DNA of 64,000 bases from JBMNUM01 sp050946275 (GTDB taxonomy: Bacteria > Actinomycetota > Coriobacteriia > Coriobacteriales > CADBOM01), in the NCBI GenBank assembly GCA_050946275.1, contig JBMNUM010000007.1:35679-99678 (forward strand), in the 5' to 3' direction. Below, piece after piece: positions 1 to 8,283 of this stretch (position 1 is its first letter; each line of letters starts with the position of its first letter). Both the position numbers and the translations under genes were made by a program. The notes under the pieces were generated by a model. The model worked only from the letters and a program-made list of their open reading frames with translations, was not told the DNA's origin and ran no database searches.

Positions 1-2
1 TT

Positions 3-1283
3 GCGTATGAGGTCGTCCAGCAGGTGGCGAAGCGTGAGGAGGCCGCCCGGAAGTCCTCCGAGGATGTGCGCGCCGCAGCCTCCTCCCTGCTCGGAGAACC
101 CATGGGACCCGAGGCGGATTCCACGCTCGATATGCGAGCCTGCGCGCGCATCGAAGAGCGCCTGGATGCGCTGTTCCGTTCGGTCAAGGCCAACCTCGGG
201 GGATTGAATGGAAGCATGAAACGGTTCGAGGCGGCGAGCCGTGCGTATCGTGCCGCGCTCGCCAAGCGCGATGAGCTCGATAAGCAACTGACGCAAACGC
301 GTGCCTCGGGAGAGCGGCTCTCGCAAGACGTTGCGCGACTTGGCGCCGATGTCGATCATCTGCAGAAGTCCGTGGCCTCGATGGCGGCGAAGTTGTCCTA
401 CCCGACAGTCGAGGCCGCCCATGCGGCAGCAGCGGAACTTGGGCGCAGGGTCGATGCGATGAAGCAAGCCCATGAGAAGGCCCTCTTCGATCGCGATGAA
501 TGCCACAAGCGCATCGCCGCCGCGCAGGCTTCTATCGAAGCCAACGAAAAGCAACTGCACGGGACCAAGATGGTTCCCTCATCAGAGCTCGAAGCGCGGG
601 CGAGCGAGCTCTCGGCCGAGCAAAAGGCGCTCGATCGCGCGCTGCAGGCTGTCTCGAACAGGATCTCGCTCAACAAATCCGCCCGCGACGACGCCGGCAA
701 ACGACTCGCCTCGATCGCCGTGCTCGAGGAGCGTTTGGCAGTGGTCGCATCGCTGGCGGATACGGCGCTCGGCAACGTCAAGGGTACCGAGCGCATCCCG
801 CTGGAGACGTACGTGCAGACCGTGTTCTTCGACCAGATGCTCGAGTTCGCCAACCAGCGTCTGACGGGCATGAGCGGAGGCCGCTACCTGCTGGTCCGAC
901 ATGAGGGCGATTCCCGCAAGGCGGCCAAGGGCGGTCTCGACCTCGACGTGCTCGACAACGACACGGGGCAGGTGCGAAGCGCGAGCACGCTCTCTGGAGG
1001 CGAGAGCTTCATCGCGGCGCTGTCGCTCGCGCTCGGTCTCTCGGACGTAACCCAGGGTTATGCCGGCGGCATCGACCTCGAGTGCATGTTCATCGACGAG
1101 GGCTTCGGATCGCTCGACGAGGATGCGCTCGAATTGGCGCTCGGCACGCTTGCGCAGATCGGCGCCGAGGACAAACTCGTGGGCATCATCTCGCACGTGG
1201 AGGAGCTCAAACGCGTCATCCCCCGCAAGATCGTGGTCGAGAAGACGCGCGACGGGAGCCACGCCGCCCTGCAGCTGGGGTAG
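3..1283 (+). CDS. sbcC: Exonuclease SbcC, C-terminal part (truncated by window edge)
   Basis: This is the end of an SMC-like ATPase whose reading frame is open to the left edge, so the N-terminal Walker A half is outside the window. The visible part has about 240 residues of charged coiled coil, followed by the C-terminal ATPase lobe: the ABC signature TLSGGESF (about nt 987-1013) and Walker B/D-loop FIDEGFGSLDED (about nt 1087-1125). In SbcCD this ATPase works with the SbcD nuclease to open hairpins and cut DNA ends. SbcD normally lies just upstream and is not visible. RecN is less likely because of the long coil directly before the GGES signature. It ends about 100 bp before the next gene. 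Confidence 0.85.
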   Translation, partial: AYEVVQQVAKREEAARKSSEDVRAAASSLLGEPMGPEADSTLDMRACARIEERLDALFRSVKANLGGLNGSMKRFEAASRAYRAALAKRDELDKQLTQTRASGERLSQDVARLGADVDHLQKSVASMAAKLSYPTVEAAHAAAAELGRRVDAMKQAHEKALFDRDECHKRIAAAQASIEANEKQLHGTKMVPSSELEARASELSAEQKALDRALQAVSNRISLNKSARDDAGKRLASIAVLEERLAVVASLADTALGNVKGTERIPLETYVQTVFFDQMLEFANQRLTGMSGGRYLLVRHEGDSRKAAKGGLDLDVLDNDTGQVRSASTLSGGESFIAALSLALGLSDVTQGYAGGIDLECMFIDEGFGSLDEDALELALGTLAQIGAEDKLVGIISHVEELKRVIPRKIVVEKTRDGSHAALQLG

Positions 1284-1383
1284 GGAAGCGCCGAGTGCAT
1301 GCAGAAGCCAATCGATTCCGAGGCTGCTTTCTCGGCTACACTTGTGCTTGTCGATTATTTGTGTGTGCGAGATGGGGGTTTCG

Positions 1384-2304
1384 ATGCGGTGGTCTGACAT
1401 CGTCGAGGAGCGCCGACAGGCAAAGCTGGCTGACGAGGTGCTGCGCGCGCAGGCGCTTGCGAGCGACGGCAAGGCCTCGCTCGTCTTTATGGGAACCGGT
1501 GCGGCTTGTGGCGTGCCAACGTTCTATTGCGGTTGCAAGGCATGCGAGGAGGCGCGGGTCAATCCGCGCGCCCGGCGCACCTGCTGTTCGATTGCCCTCG
1601 TCGGAACGGGCCTTGGCCCGGGTGGCGACGCGCCGGTGACGCTTATCGACGCCTGTCCGGATGTGCATGCCCAGCTTGCACGCGAGGGCATCGAGGATGT
1701 CGAGCGCGTCCTGTTCACGCACGAGCATTTCGACCACGTCGGCGGGGTTCCCCAGCTCGAGCTCTACGTGCGCCTCAAGCGCAAGGAGCCGCTGCCGTTC
1801 TATTGCAACGAGCAGACTCTCGCTCATATCGCGGAGCACGATGCCTTCATGGCCGACACGTTCGACCTGCGGCCGCTTGCCCTGGGCGAGACGTTGGCGT
1901 TCGGCGGCATCTCCTACACGCCCATCGCTGCCACGCATTGCCCGGGCTGCTTCGGTTACTTGATCGAGGTTTCCCCCGAAGCCTCTCGCACGGGACGGTC
2001 CGTCCGCATCGCCTATCTGCCGGACACGGCATACCCCTGCCCGGAGACCTTCTATGCCATCGAGGGCGCAGACATCCTGATCGTCGACGCCACGTTCAAC
2101 GCCGGCAACTGGATGCCGACGCAGCACCTCTCCATAGACAAGGCCATCGAGCTCGCCGATGAGCTGGGCGTCGGCCACTGCTATCTCACGCATCTCTCGA
2201 TGCAGTTCGACGAGCCGATCACGCTCGAGGAGCTCGACGCGAAGCTCGCGGCGCACGGCACGCGGACGACAGCCGCATACGACGGCCTGCGCATCGATTT
2301 GTAG
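1384..2304 (+). CDS. MBL-fold metallo-hydrolase, PhnP-like
   Basis: The protein of about 306 residues begins with the glycine-rich turn GTGAACGVP and the cluster FYCGCKACEEAR, which resembles the structural zinc site of PhnP-type phosphodiesterases. The metallo-beta-lactamase motif HEHFDHVGG follows at about nt 1720. Later metal ligands are TH (in ATHCPGCFGY), the PDTAYPCP segment, and THLS near the end. PhnP enzymes hydrolyse cyclic phosphoribosyl phosphates, but no phn genes are nearby, so the substrate is unknown. I chose ATG 1384, preceded by GGGGG with 5-nt spacing, over ATG 1372, which has no usable ribosome-binding site. The next gene starts about 30 bp downstream, probably in the same transcript. 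Confidence 0.8.
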   Translation: MRWSDIVEERRQAKLADEVLRAQALASDGKASLVFMGTGAACGVPTFYCGCKACEEARVNPRARRTCCSIALVGTGLGPGGDAPVTLIDACPDVHAQLAREGIEDVERVLFTHEHFDHVGGVPQLELYVRLKRKEPLPFYCNEQTLAHIAEHDAFMADTFDLRPLALGETLAFGGISYTPIAATHCPGCFGYLIEVSPEASRTGRSVRIAYLPDTAYPCPETFYAIEGADILIVDATFNAGNWMPTQHLSIDKAIELADELGVGHCYLTHLSMQFDEPITLEELDAKLAAHGTRTTAAYDGLRIDL

Positions 2305-2337
2305 AGGATATCCATGCCACGGAAGGGGGGCGCGGAG

Positions 2338-3495
2338 ATGAGGATGAGGCGCCACGCGCTCGGAAACACGGGCATCGAGGTTGGGGAAATCGGTTTTGGA
2401 GCCGAGTGGATAGGGGAGCTCGACGACGAGGTCACCTTTGCGATGATGGATAGGATCGCGGCGGCTGGCGGCAATCTCGTCGATTGCTGGATGGCCGATC
2501 CCAAGATTCGCACCTCGTTGGGCAAGTCGCTCGCCGGCCGGCGTGGCGAATGGATTATCCAGGGCCATGTGGGCGCCACGTGGCAGGACGGGCAGTATGT
2601 CCGGACACGCGATGTCGAGCAGTGCAAGGTCGCCTTCGACGACCTGCTCGAGCGGCTGCAGACGGACCACGTCGAACTTGGCATGATCCACTATGTCGAT
2701 GAGATGGCGGATTTCGAGAACCTCATGGGCAACGGCTATATCGATTATGTCCACGAGCTTCACGATCAGGGCGTGATCGAGCATGTGGGCTTCTCCACCC
2801 ACAGCGCAGTTGTGGGCAAGGCCGCCGTGCTCTCGGGCGAGATCGAGATGATGATGTTCTCGATCAATCCCGCATACGACATGATGCCTGCGGTGAGCCG
2901 AATCGAGGAACTCAGCGGAGAAGGAGGAGGATACGACCTGCTCGAAGGAGGCGTCGACCCCGAGCGAGCGGAGCTCTATGCGATGTGCGCGGAACGGGGT
3001 ATCGGCCTCACGGTCATGAAAGGGTACGCGGGCGGCATGCTGCTCGACGCCTCGAAGTCTCCTTTCGGCGTGGCGATGACGCCCGTGCAGTGCATACACT
3101 ACGCGCTCACGCGCCCCTCCGTGTGCAGCGTGCTCGCGGGGACGAAGAGCGTCGCCCAGGTCGAGGATGCGCTCGCGTATTGCAGCGCATCGCCGGAAGA
3201 GCGTGATTACGAGAAGGTTCTTTCCGAGGCACCGCGCCATTCGTATCGCGGTCAGTGCATCTACTGCGGCCATTGCTCGCCGTGCTCTGTTGGCATCGAT
3301 ATCGCGCTCGCCAACAAGCTGCACGATCTTGCAGTCGCTGCCGACACCGTCCCCGCTTCGGTTCGGGAACACGTGCGCAACATGAGCGCGAGCGCTTTCG
3401 ATTGCACGGGTTGTCGCGATTGCGAGTCCCGCTGTCCGTTCGGCGTTCCGATTGCGGAGAAGATGGCCGCCGCCGCAGCTTTGTTCTCGGCATGA
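2338..3495 (+). CDS. Aldo/keto reductase with C-terminal 4Fe-4S ferredoxin domain
   Basis: An N-terminal TIM-barrel aldo/keto reductase domain (LGNTGIEVGEIGFG start, GMIHYVD and VGFSTHS strands) is joined to a C-terminal dicluster segment: CIYCGHCSPC near nt 3256 and CTGCRDCESRCPF near nt 3406. This fused class is common in anaerobes and is thought to be an Fe-S-linked oxidoreductase; the substrate is not known. Start 2338 (GGAAGGGGG, 7-nt spacing) gives the usual family N-terminus. ATG 2314 also has a good AGAGGA site and would add 8 residues. It follows the PhnP-like hydrolase by 33 bp. Confidence 0.85.
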   Translation: MRMRRHALGNTGIEVGEIGFGAEWIGELDDEVTFAMMDRIAAAGGNLVDCWMADPKIRTSLGKSLAGRRGEWIIQGHVGATWQDGQYVRTRDVEQCKVAFDDLLERLQTDHVELGMIHYVDEMADFENLMGNGYIDYVHELHDQGVIEHVGFSTHSAVVGKAAVLSGEIEMMMFSINPAYDMMPAVSRIEELSGEGGGYDLLEGGVDPERAELYAMCAERGIGLTVMKGYAGGMLLDASKSPFGVAMTPVQCIHYALTRPSVCSVLAGTKSVAQVEDALAYCSASPEERDYEKVLSEAPRHSYRGQCIYCGHCSPCSVGIDIALANKLHDLAVAADTVPASVREHVRNMSASAFDCTGCRDCESRCPFGVPIAEKMAAAAALFSA

Positions 3496-3646
3496 GGCGC
3501 GGCGCGTAGAATCGGCTGTCAGATCGGGCTTTTCTGGCTGTTGCTAGGACGAACGGCAATAATGACGGCTTCTGCCAACCTGTATGGCGTAACATGCGCG
3601 AACCATGATGCAAACGCCCCTGTGAAGTACATCAAGTAGCCGCAGC

Positions 3647-3675
3647 GAGTCGATAATGACTGTCATTACCGATTC
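3647..3675. promoter_or_regulatory. Imperfect dyad, candidate operator (copy 1)
   Basis: The core TAATGAC-T-GTCATTA is a perfect 7-1-7 palindrome centred on 3661. Symmetry continues outward (CGAT against ACCG with one mismatch, then GA against TC). The left half, GAGTCGATAATGAC, closely matches a second dyad at 58571-58599. It lies 97 bp upstream of the CWB2/transglutaminase gene in a 276-bp intergenic gap. It is not a terminator: there is no T-run and the arms are short. A transcription-factor site is the likeliest reading; the regulator is unknown. Confidence 0.5.
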
Positions 3676-3771
3676 ATCCCCGATTAGTCGCGCGTTGCCC
3701 GGCGAATTAGTGGATTCCATCTGTTAGGATTTCCTAGTGTTCCAATCGCTTGAGCAAGAGGGGTTTTTGTT

Positions 3772-5973
3772 ATGAATTCGCCGGCAACGGCTCGCACGTC
3801 CCGTATTTCCCGCATGGCCGCTATCGTCGTCGTCATGCTTTCCGCGATCATCGCGCTGCTGTTGGTTTCGCCTGGCACGGCCCACGCTTCCATAATCTCC
3901 TTCGTTTCCGATTCCACTGCCTATGGCACCGTGTCCAAGTCGTCCGTTAGCGTGGCGGCTGGCAAGAAGATCGGGTCGAAGGCCGCCACCGCCACCGCCA
4001 AGAGCGGCTATCGCTTCGATGGCTGGTATGTGGACGGCAAGCGCGTCGGCACGTCGCTCAGCAACGTCAAGGTCTCCGGAAACGCACTCTATCGCGCGCA
4101 TTTCTCAAAGGCGCGACTGTCCTCGCAGAATCATTCGGGAGCGAAGGCGCTCGACACGATGGGTCTTGTCGTCGACCGTTTCATCTCCGTCGAGGGCAAG
4201 AGCGACAGCGTCATCCTCGCGACGGCGGGCAACTTCCCCGACGCGCTCGCGGCATCTGCTCTTGCGGGAGCCACCGAGTCTCCGGTCGTGCTGACGGAGA
4301 CGAAGGAGCTCTCCCCGCAAGCAGCCAAGCGCATCAAGGCGTCCGGCGCCCATCGCATCATCGTCATCGGCGGCGAAAAGGCCGTGTCTTCCAAGACGGC
4401 ATCGGCTGCCCTGACAATCGCGAAGGCCAACGCAAAGGGCAAGAAGGTCTACACGACCTCCGGCAGCGCTCCCGCCACCGCATCGCTGACGCGCCACTAT
4501 GGCGCCAATGCGGTTGCCACGGCCGCCGACGTCTACCAGGACAACGAGTCTCTCTGGGGTTCGACGATCGTCATCGCGACGGGCGATTCGTTCCAGGACG
4601 CGCTGTCCATCTCCCCGTACTGCTATCGCGAGAAGGCTCCGGTCCTCCTCGCATACAAGGGCAATCTGACCTGGGCCAGCAAGCAAGCGCTTGCGAGCGC
4701 CGCCTCGTCCGGCTCCGCGACCGACGTGATCATCGTCGGAGGCAACAAGGTCGTCTCGCAAGCTTCGGAGGACTACCTCGAGGGCCTGTTCCCGGACCAT
4801 GTGAAGCGCTTGGCTGGCCCGAACGCCTACGCGACGAGTGCCGAGATAGCCAAGTGGCTCGTTAACGAGCAGGGCTTCCAGGACAACCTTGTCGGTTTCG
4901 CCACGGGTAGCGACTTCCGCGACGCCGTCGTGGCCGGTCCGCTGCAGGGTGCATCGAACGCGCCTCTCGTGCTCGTGGCCGATGGCCCGGCATACAAGGT
5001 CGGCGAGCGCTGGTTCGTCGAGCGCGCGCAGTACACGACCGCCCGGTTCTTCGGCGGCGTGAAGGCAGTACCCCAGGGCATCCGCGACGAGGTCGAGATG
5101 CGCCTCGTTCCGACGGACATCGATGCAAGCAAGGGCTGGACCGGCAGCGGAACGCTCGCCGTGAACTATGCCACCTACGCCTATGCGACCTCCACGCGCC
5201 TCTCGACGCCCAAGGGCCTGGCGAAGCGCGGCGCGACCTACAAGTACCGCATGTGCGATAACGGCTGGGTCGCCGTCAGCCTCGGCAAGGGCAAGGGGCT
5301 GGGTTACCTCGCGCCGGGTAGCTGGCTCGAGGTCCCGGCGGACTCCGGTTCCAAGTGGACGATCATGGTCGCCAAAGGCGATCTCAAGGCCTATGCGGCG
5401 CCCACGGACAAGTCCCGCATCGTCAACAAGAGCTGGCTGTTCAAGTACGCCGCACGCGATGCGCGCAAGTACGACAAGGCAGGTGTCTGGTACGCCGTCA
5501 AGACCGCCGGTGGAGCGGAGACCTTCTATGTCAAGGCGAGCCAGCTCCGCAAACCCTCTGCGGGCGAGCTCGGCGCCGCCAAGGTCATGAAGAAGAACAA
5601 CTACTTCGGCAACAACCTCAGGAAGGCATTCAACTGGACGAGGAACCACAGCTACCGCCACATCGACGGCAACAATTACGGTTCCACCAAGTGGGCCGAG
5701 AAGTACGCGGCCGATTTCTTCAAGCGCAATAACGGCAACTGCTACAGTTTCGCCGCAGCGTTCTGCTATCTCGCGCGCCAGCTCGGTTACGACGCCAACG
5801 TCCATGCCGGCTATGTCCCCTCGGCGGCGGGTGGAGCGGCTCCCCATGGATGGGTCGAGATCAAGCGCAGCGGCAAGACGTACGTGTGCGACCCCGAGCT
5901 CGCGTACGAGATACCCAGTCGCAACTGGTATATGAACACTTACGCGAGCGCGCCTGTATCTTATACGCGCTAA
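3772..5973 (+). CDS. Secreted cell-wall-binding (CWB2) protein with transglutaminase-like domain
   Basis: The protein has 733 residues. Signal peptide 1-38 has a long hydrophobic core and ends TAHA. Residues about 40-113 form an InlB B-repeat-like module (YRFDGWYVDG, NALYRAHFSK). About 116-440 hold three putative cell-wall-binding type 2 repeats (DSVILATAGNFPDALAAS, IIVIGGEKAVS, VIIVGGNKVVS), which in clostridia anchor proteins to wall polymers. About 450-600 looks like SH3-type sequence. About 610-733 is a transglutaminase-like fold with a plausible triad: Cys657 (NNGNCYSFA), His692 (PHGWVE) and Asp707 (VCDPE). Activity could be protease, amidase or cross-linking and is not determinable. It is preceded by a candidate operator dyad. 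Confidence 0.85.
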   Translation: MNSPATARTSRISRMAAIVVVMLSAIIALLLVSPGTAHASIISFVSDSTAYGTVSKSSVSVAAGKKIGSKAATATAKSGYRFDGWYVDGKRVGTSLSNVKVSGNALYRAHFSKARLSSQNHSGAKALDTMGLVVDRFISVEGKSDSVILATAGNFPDALAASALAGATESPVVLTETKELSPQAAKRIKASGAHRIIVIGGEKAVSSKTASAALTIAKANAKGKKVYTTSGSAPATASLTRHYGANAVATAADVYQDNESLWGSTIVIATGDSFQDALSISPYCYREKAPVLLAYKGNLTWASKQALASAASSGSATDVIIVGGNKVVSQASEDYLEGLFPDHVKRLAGPNAYATSAEIAKWLVNEQGFQDNLVGFATGSDFRDAVVAGPLQGASNAPLVLVADGPAYKVGERWFVERAQYTTARFFGGVKAVPQGIRDEVEMRLVPTDIDASKGWTGSGTLAVNYATYAYATSTRLSTPKGLAKRGATYKYRMCDNGWVAVSLGKGKGLGYLAPGSWLEVPADSGSKWTIMVAKGDLKAYAAPTDKSRIVNKSWLFKYAARDARKYDKAGVWYAVKTAGGAETFYVKASQLRKPSAGELGAAKVMKKNNYFGNNLRKAFNWTRNHSYRHIDGNNYGSTKWAEKYAADFFKRNNGNCYSFAAAFCYLARQLGYDANVHAGYVPSAAGGAAPHGWVEIKRSGKTYVCDPELAYEIPSRNWYMNTYASAPVSYTR

Positions 5974-6027
5974 CGCCTATCATGCGATATGCACAGAAAC
6001 GTGTTTGAAAGAGGAGGAAGTACAAGG

Positions 6028-6750
6028 ATGAAGAAATTCGCGATTGCAATCGTCGTCGCTGCGCTGCTCGGAGTGTTCGCGCTTGCTGGCTGCTCCGCCG
6101 GCCCGCTGGTCATCGGCGAAGAGGCCGAGGGCACGCAGGCGATCGAGATCACCAACAGCACGGAGAAGGACATCACCAACATCGCCATCAAGAACTCCAA
6201 CAGCAGCGATTATGAGGCGGGCCTCATGGGCGAGGGAACGACCTGGGCAGCCGGCCAAACCGCCACGCTCAACGTCGCGCTTCCCGAGGCGACCGACCCC
6301 ATCAGCGCCGACGATCTGACGCTGGCCGATGATGACCCCGCGCGTGACATCCTGCTGCGCGACAGCTGGGACATCCAGCTGACGTTCGCGGATGGCAGCA
6401 CCGCGGAGATGCACAACCTGCTCGTCAACGACATCGCGAAGGCCGAGCTCGTCGCCGACGGCGACGCCGTCTCCATGAAGTACACGAGCAAGGAGAGCGG
6501 CGAGGAAGTTGATTCCAAGGCCATCGAGGAGGAGTACCAGGCTGCAAAGGCCGCCGAGGATGAGGCGAAGGCCGAGGCGGAGAAGAAGGCCGAGGAGGAG
6601 GCCGCGGCTGCTGCGGCTGCCGAGGCCGAGGCTGCCGCGGCGGCGCAGGCCCAGTCCTACAGCTACGATTACTCGAGCGGCGGCTCCGGTGGCGGCTCCG
6701 TGTCGCAGTCGGGCGATTCTTGCGTCGAGGGTGGAGTCGCCCTGCGTTAA
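6028..6750 (+). CDS. Putative lipoprotein with Ala/Glu-rich coil and Gly/Ser/Tyr tail
   Basis: A type II signal peptide (MKKFAIAIVVAALLG, lipobox LAGC with Cys22) predicts an exported lipid-anchored protein of 240 residues. The centre (about 30-165) is a small beta-rich domain (AIEITNSTEKDITNIAIKNS, FADGSTAEMHNL). About 170-210 is almost pure Ala/Glu/Lys, likely helical, and the end is a flexible SYSYDYSSGGSGGG tail. Start 6028 follows GAGGAGGA. The earlier ATG 5989 would bury the signal peptide. I do not recognise the family. A strong terminator follows at once. Confidence 0.7.
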   Translation: MKKFAIAIVVAALLGVFALAGCSAGPLVIGEEAEGTQAIEITNSTEKDITNIAIKNSNSSDYEAGLMGEGTTWAAGQTATLNVALPEATDPISADDLTLADDDPARDILLRDSWDIQLTFADGSTAEMHNLLVNDIAKAELVADGDAVSMKYTSKESGEEVDSKAIEEEYQAAKAAEDEAKAEAEKKAEEEAAAAAAAEAEAAAAAQAQSYSYDYSSGGSGGGSVSQSGDSCVEGGVALR

Positions 6751-6774
6751 GCTGCATTCGTCCCTAGCAACGAG

Positions 6775-6806
6775 AGCGGCGCACGGCTTCGGGCGTGCGC
6801 CGCTTT
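6775..6806 (+). terminator. Rho-independent-like terminator hairpin
   Basis: A perfect 11-bp stem, AGCGGCGCACG against CGTGCGCCGCT, has a short GCTTCGGG-type loop and is followed by TT. The T-tract is weak, but the stem is very GC-rich. It separates the lipoprotein gene from the acyltransferase pair. Confidence 0.7.
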
Positions 6807-6851
6807 GCATGCAGGGGGTCGTTTCATCGAGAGGCATTTGAGAGTACCGAC

Positions 6852-8267
6852 ATGGTTTTCAGCTCGTTGACGTTCATATGCGTGTTTCTGCCGGTGGTGT
6901 TCGCACTCCACTGCCTGATTCCGTCTATGCGCGTCCGCAACGCGCTTCTCATCGTCGCGAGCCTCGCGTTCTACTCGTATGGCGAGCCGGTGCTCGTCGT
7001 CCTGATGGTCATCTCGACCCTCGTGAACTGGGGTCTCGGCCTCCTCGTGGGGCCACGCGACGGCCGGCGCGGTCCGAGCAAGGCGATGCTCGCGATTGCC
7101 GTGGTCGTGAACCTGGCGTTCCTCTGCGTGTTCAAGTACGCCGACATGCTCGTTGGCAGCGTCAACGCCATCGCCGGCACATCCTTGCCGCTTCCGCAGA
7201 TCGCGCTCCCCATCGGAATCTCGTTCTACACGTTCCAGGCCCTCTCGTACGTCATCGACGTGTATCGGGGCGAGGCAACCGCGCAACGCAACTACCTGCG
7301 GGTGCTGCTCTACATATCGTTCTTCCCGCAGCTCATCGCCGGCCCGATCATCAAGTACCACGATGTTGCCGAGCAAATCGCCCATCGCCGCGTGACGCTC
7401 GAGGGCGTCGCCCTGGGCTTCCGTCGATTCTGCGTCGGATTGGGCAAGAAGGTCCTCATCGCAAACACGATGGCCGTGGCGGTCGATGGCATCTTCGGCG
7501 CTACCCTGACCAGCGTGAACATCACCGCTGCGTGGGTTGCGGCCATCGCCTACCTGTTCCAGATCTACTTCGACTTCAGCGGGTACTCCGATATGGCCAT
7601 AGGCATGGCCCGGATGTTCGGGTTCGAGTACAAGGAGAACTTCGATCATCCCTACGCCTCCTCGAGCGTGAAGGAGTTCTGGCGCAGGTGGCACATCAGC
7701 CTCTCGACGTGGTTCAAGGAGTACGTCTACATCCCGCTCGGCGGCAATCGCCACGGCCGTCCTCGCGCGGTTCTCAATAAGACCATCGTGTTCTTCCTCT
7801 GCGGTCTATGGCATGGTGCGGCCTGGACGTTCGTCGTCTGGGGTCTCATCCACGGCCTATTCCTGCTCATAGAGGAGTACGTGCCCATCAAGCGCCTTCC
7901 CAAGGCAATCGGCATCATCTACACGTTGCTCGTCGTCACGGTCGCGTTCGTGCTCTTCCGCGCGGACACGTTCGCGCAGGGAGGGACGTTCATCGCCCAG
8001 ATGTTCACGGGATTCCACTTCGACTACGCGAGCGTGGAACTCTCCATGCGCTATCTGTCGCCGTTGTTCATGGCCATGCTGCCGATAGCGGTCATAGCGG
8101 CGAGCCCCATCGCGGTTCACATCAAGAATCGGATCGCCCTCGCTTCGACAAGCGCTCAGGCGACGGCCCGAACCGTGAGTTACGTGCTCGCACTCGTGCT
8201 CTTCGCCGTGTGCCTGCTCGCACTTTCGACAGGCGGCTACAACCCGTTCATCTATTTCAGGTTCTAG
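6852..8267 (+). CDS. MBOAT-family O-acyltransferase (AlgI/DltB-like)
   Basis: A 471-residue polytopic membrane protein with the MBOAT landmarks: FYTFQALSYVIDVYRGE, QIYFDFSGYSDMAIGMARMF, EFWRRWHISLSTWFKEYVYI and the invariant histidine in CGLWHGAAWTFVVWG. AlgI proteins move acetyl groups across the membrane onto exported polysaccharides; DltB does the analogous job for D-alanine. The next gene is an AlgJ/AlgX-like partner 16 bp away, which favours polysaccharide or glycan O-acetylation. No alginate, cellulose or dlt genes are present. The start has only a weak GAGAG site. The length matches the family (about 460-520). Confidence 0.88.
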   Translation: MVFSSLTFICVFLPVVFALHCLIPSMRVRNALLIVASLAFYSYGEPVLVVLMVISTLVNWGLGLLVGPRDGRRGPSKAMLAIAVVVNLAFLCVFKYADMLVGSVNAIAGTSLPLPQIALPIGISFYTFQALSYVIDVYRGEATAQRNYLRVLLYISFFPQLIAGPIIKYHDVAEQIAHRRVTLEGVALGFRRFCVGLGKKVLIANTMAVAVDGIFGATLTSVNITAAWVAAIAYLFQIYFDFSGYSDMAIGMARMFGFEYKENFDHPYASSSVKEFWRRWHISLSTWFKEYVYIPLGGNRHGRPRAVLNKTIVFFLCGLWHGAAWTFVVWGLIHGLFLLIEEYVPIKRLPKAIGIIYTLLVVTVAFVLFRADTFAQGGTFIAQMFTGFHFDYASVELSMRYLSPLFMAMLPIAVIAASPIAVHIKNRIALASTSAQATARTVSYVLALVLFAVCLLALSTGGYNPFIYFRF

Positions 8268-8283
8268 GGGGGGTGAGAAGATC

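Noticed and set aside
4105..5847. Long minus-strand open frame opposite the CWB2 gene
   Set aside because: High GC and codon bias make long antisense frames common here. It has no ribosome-binding site or recognisable domains.
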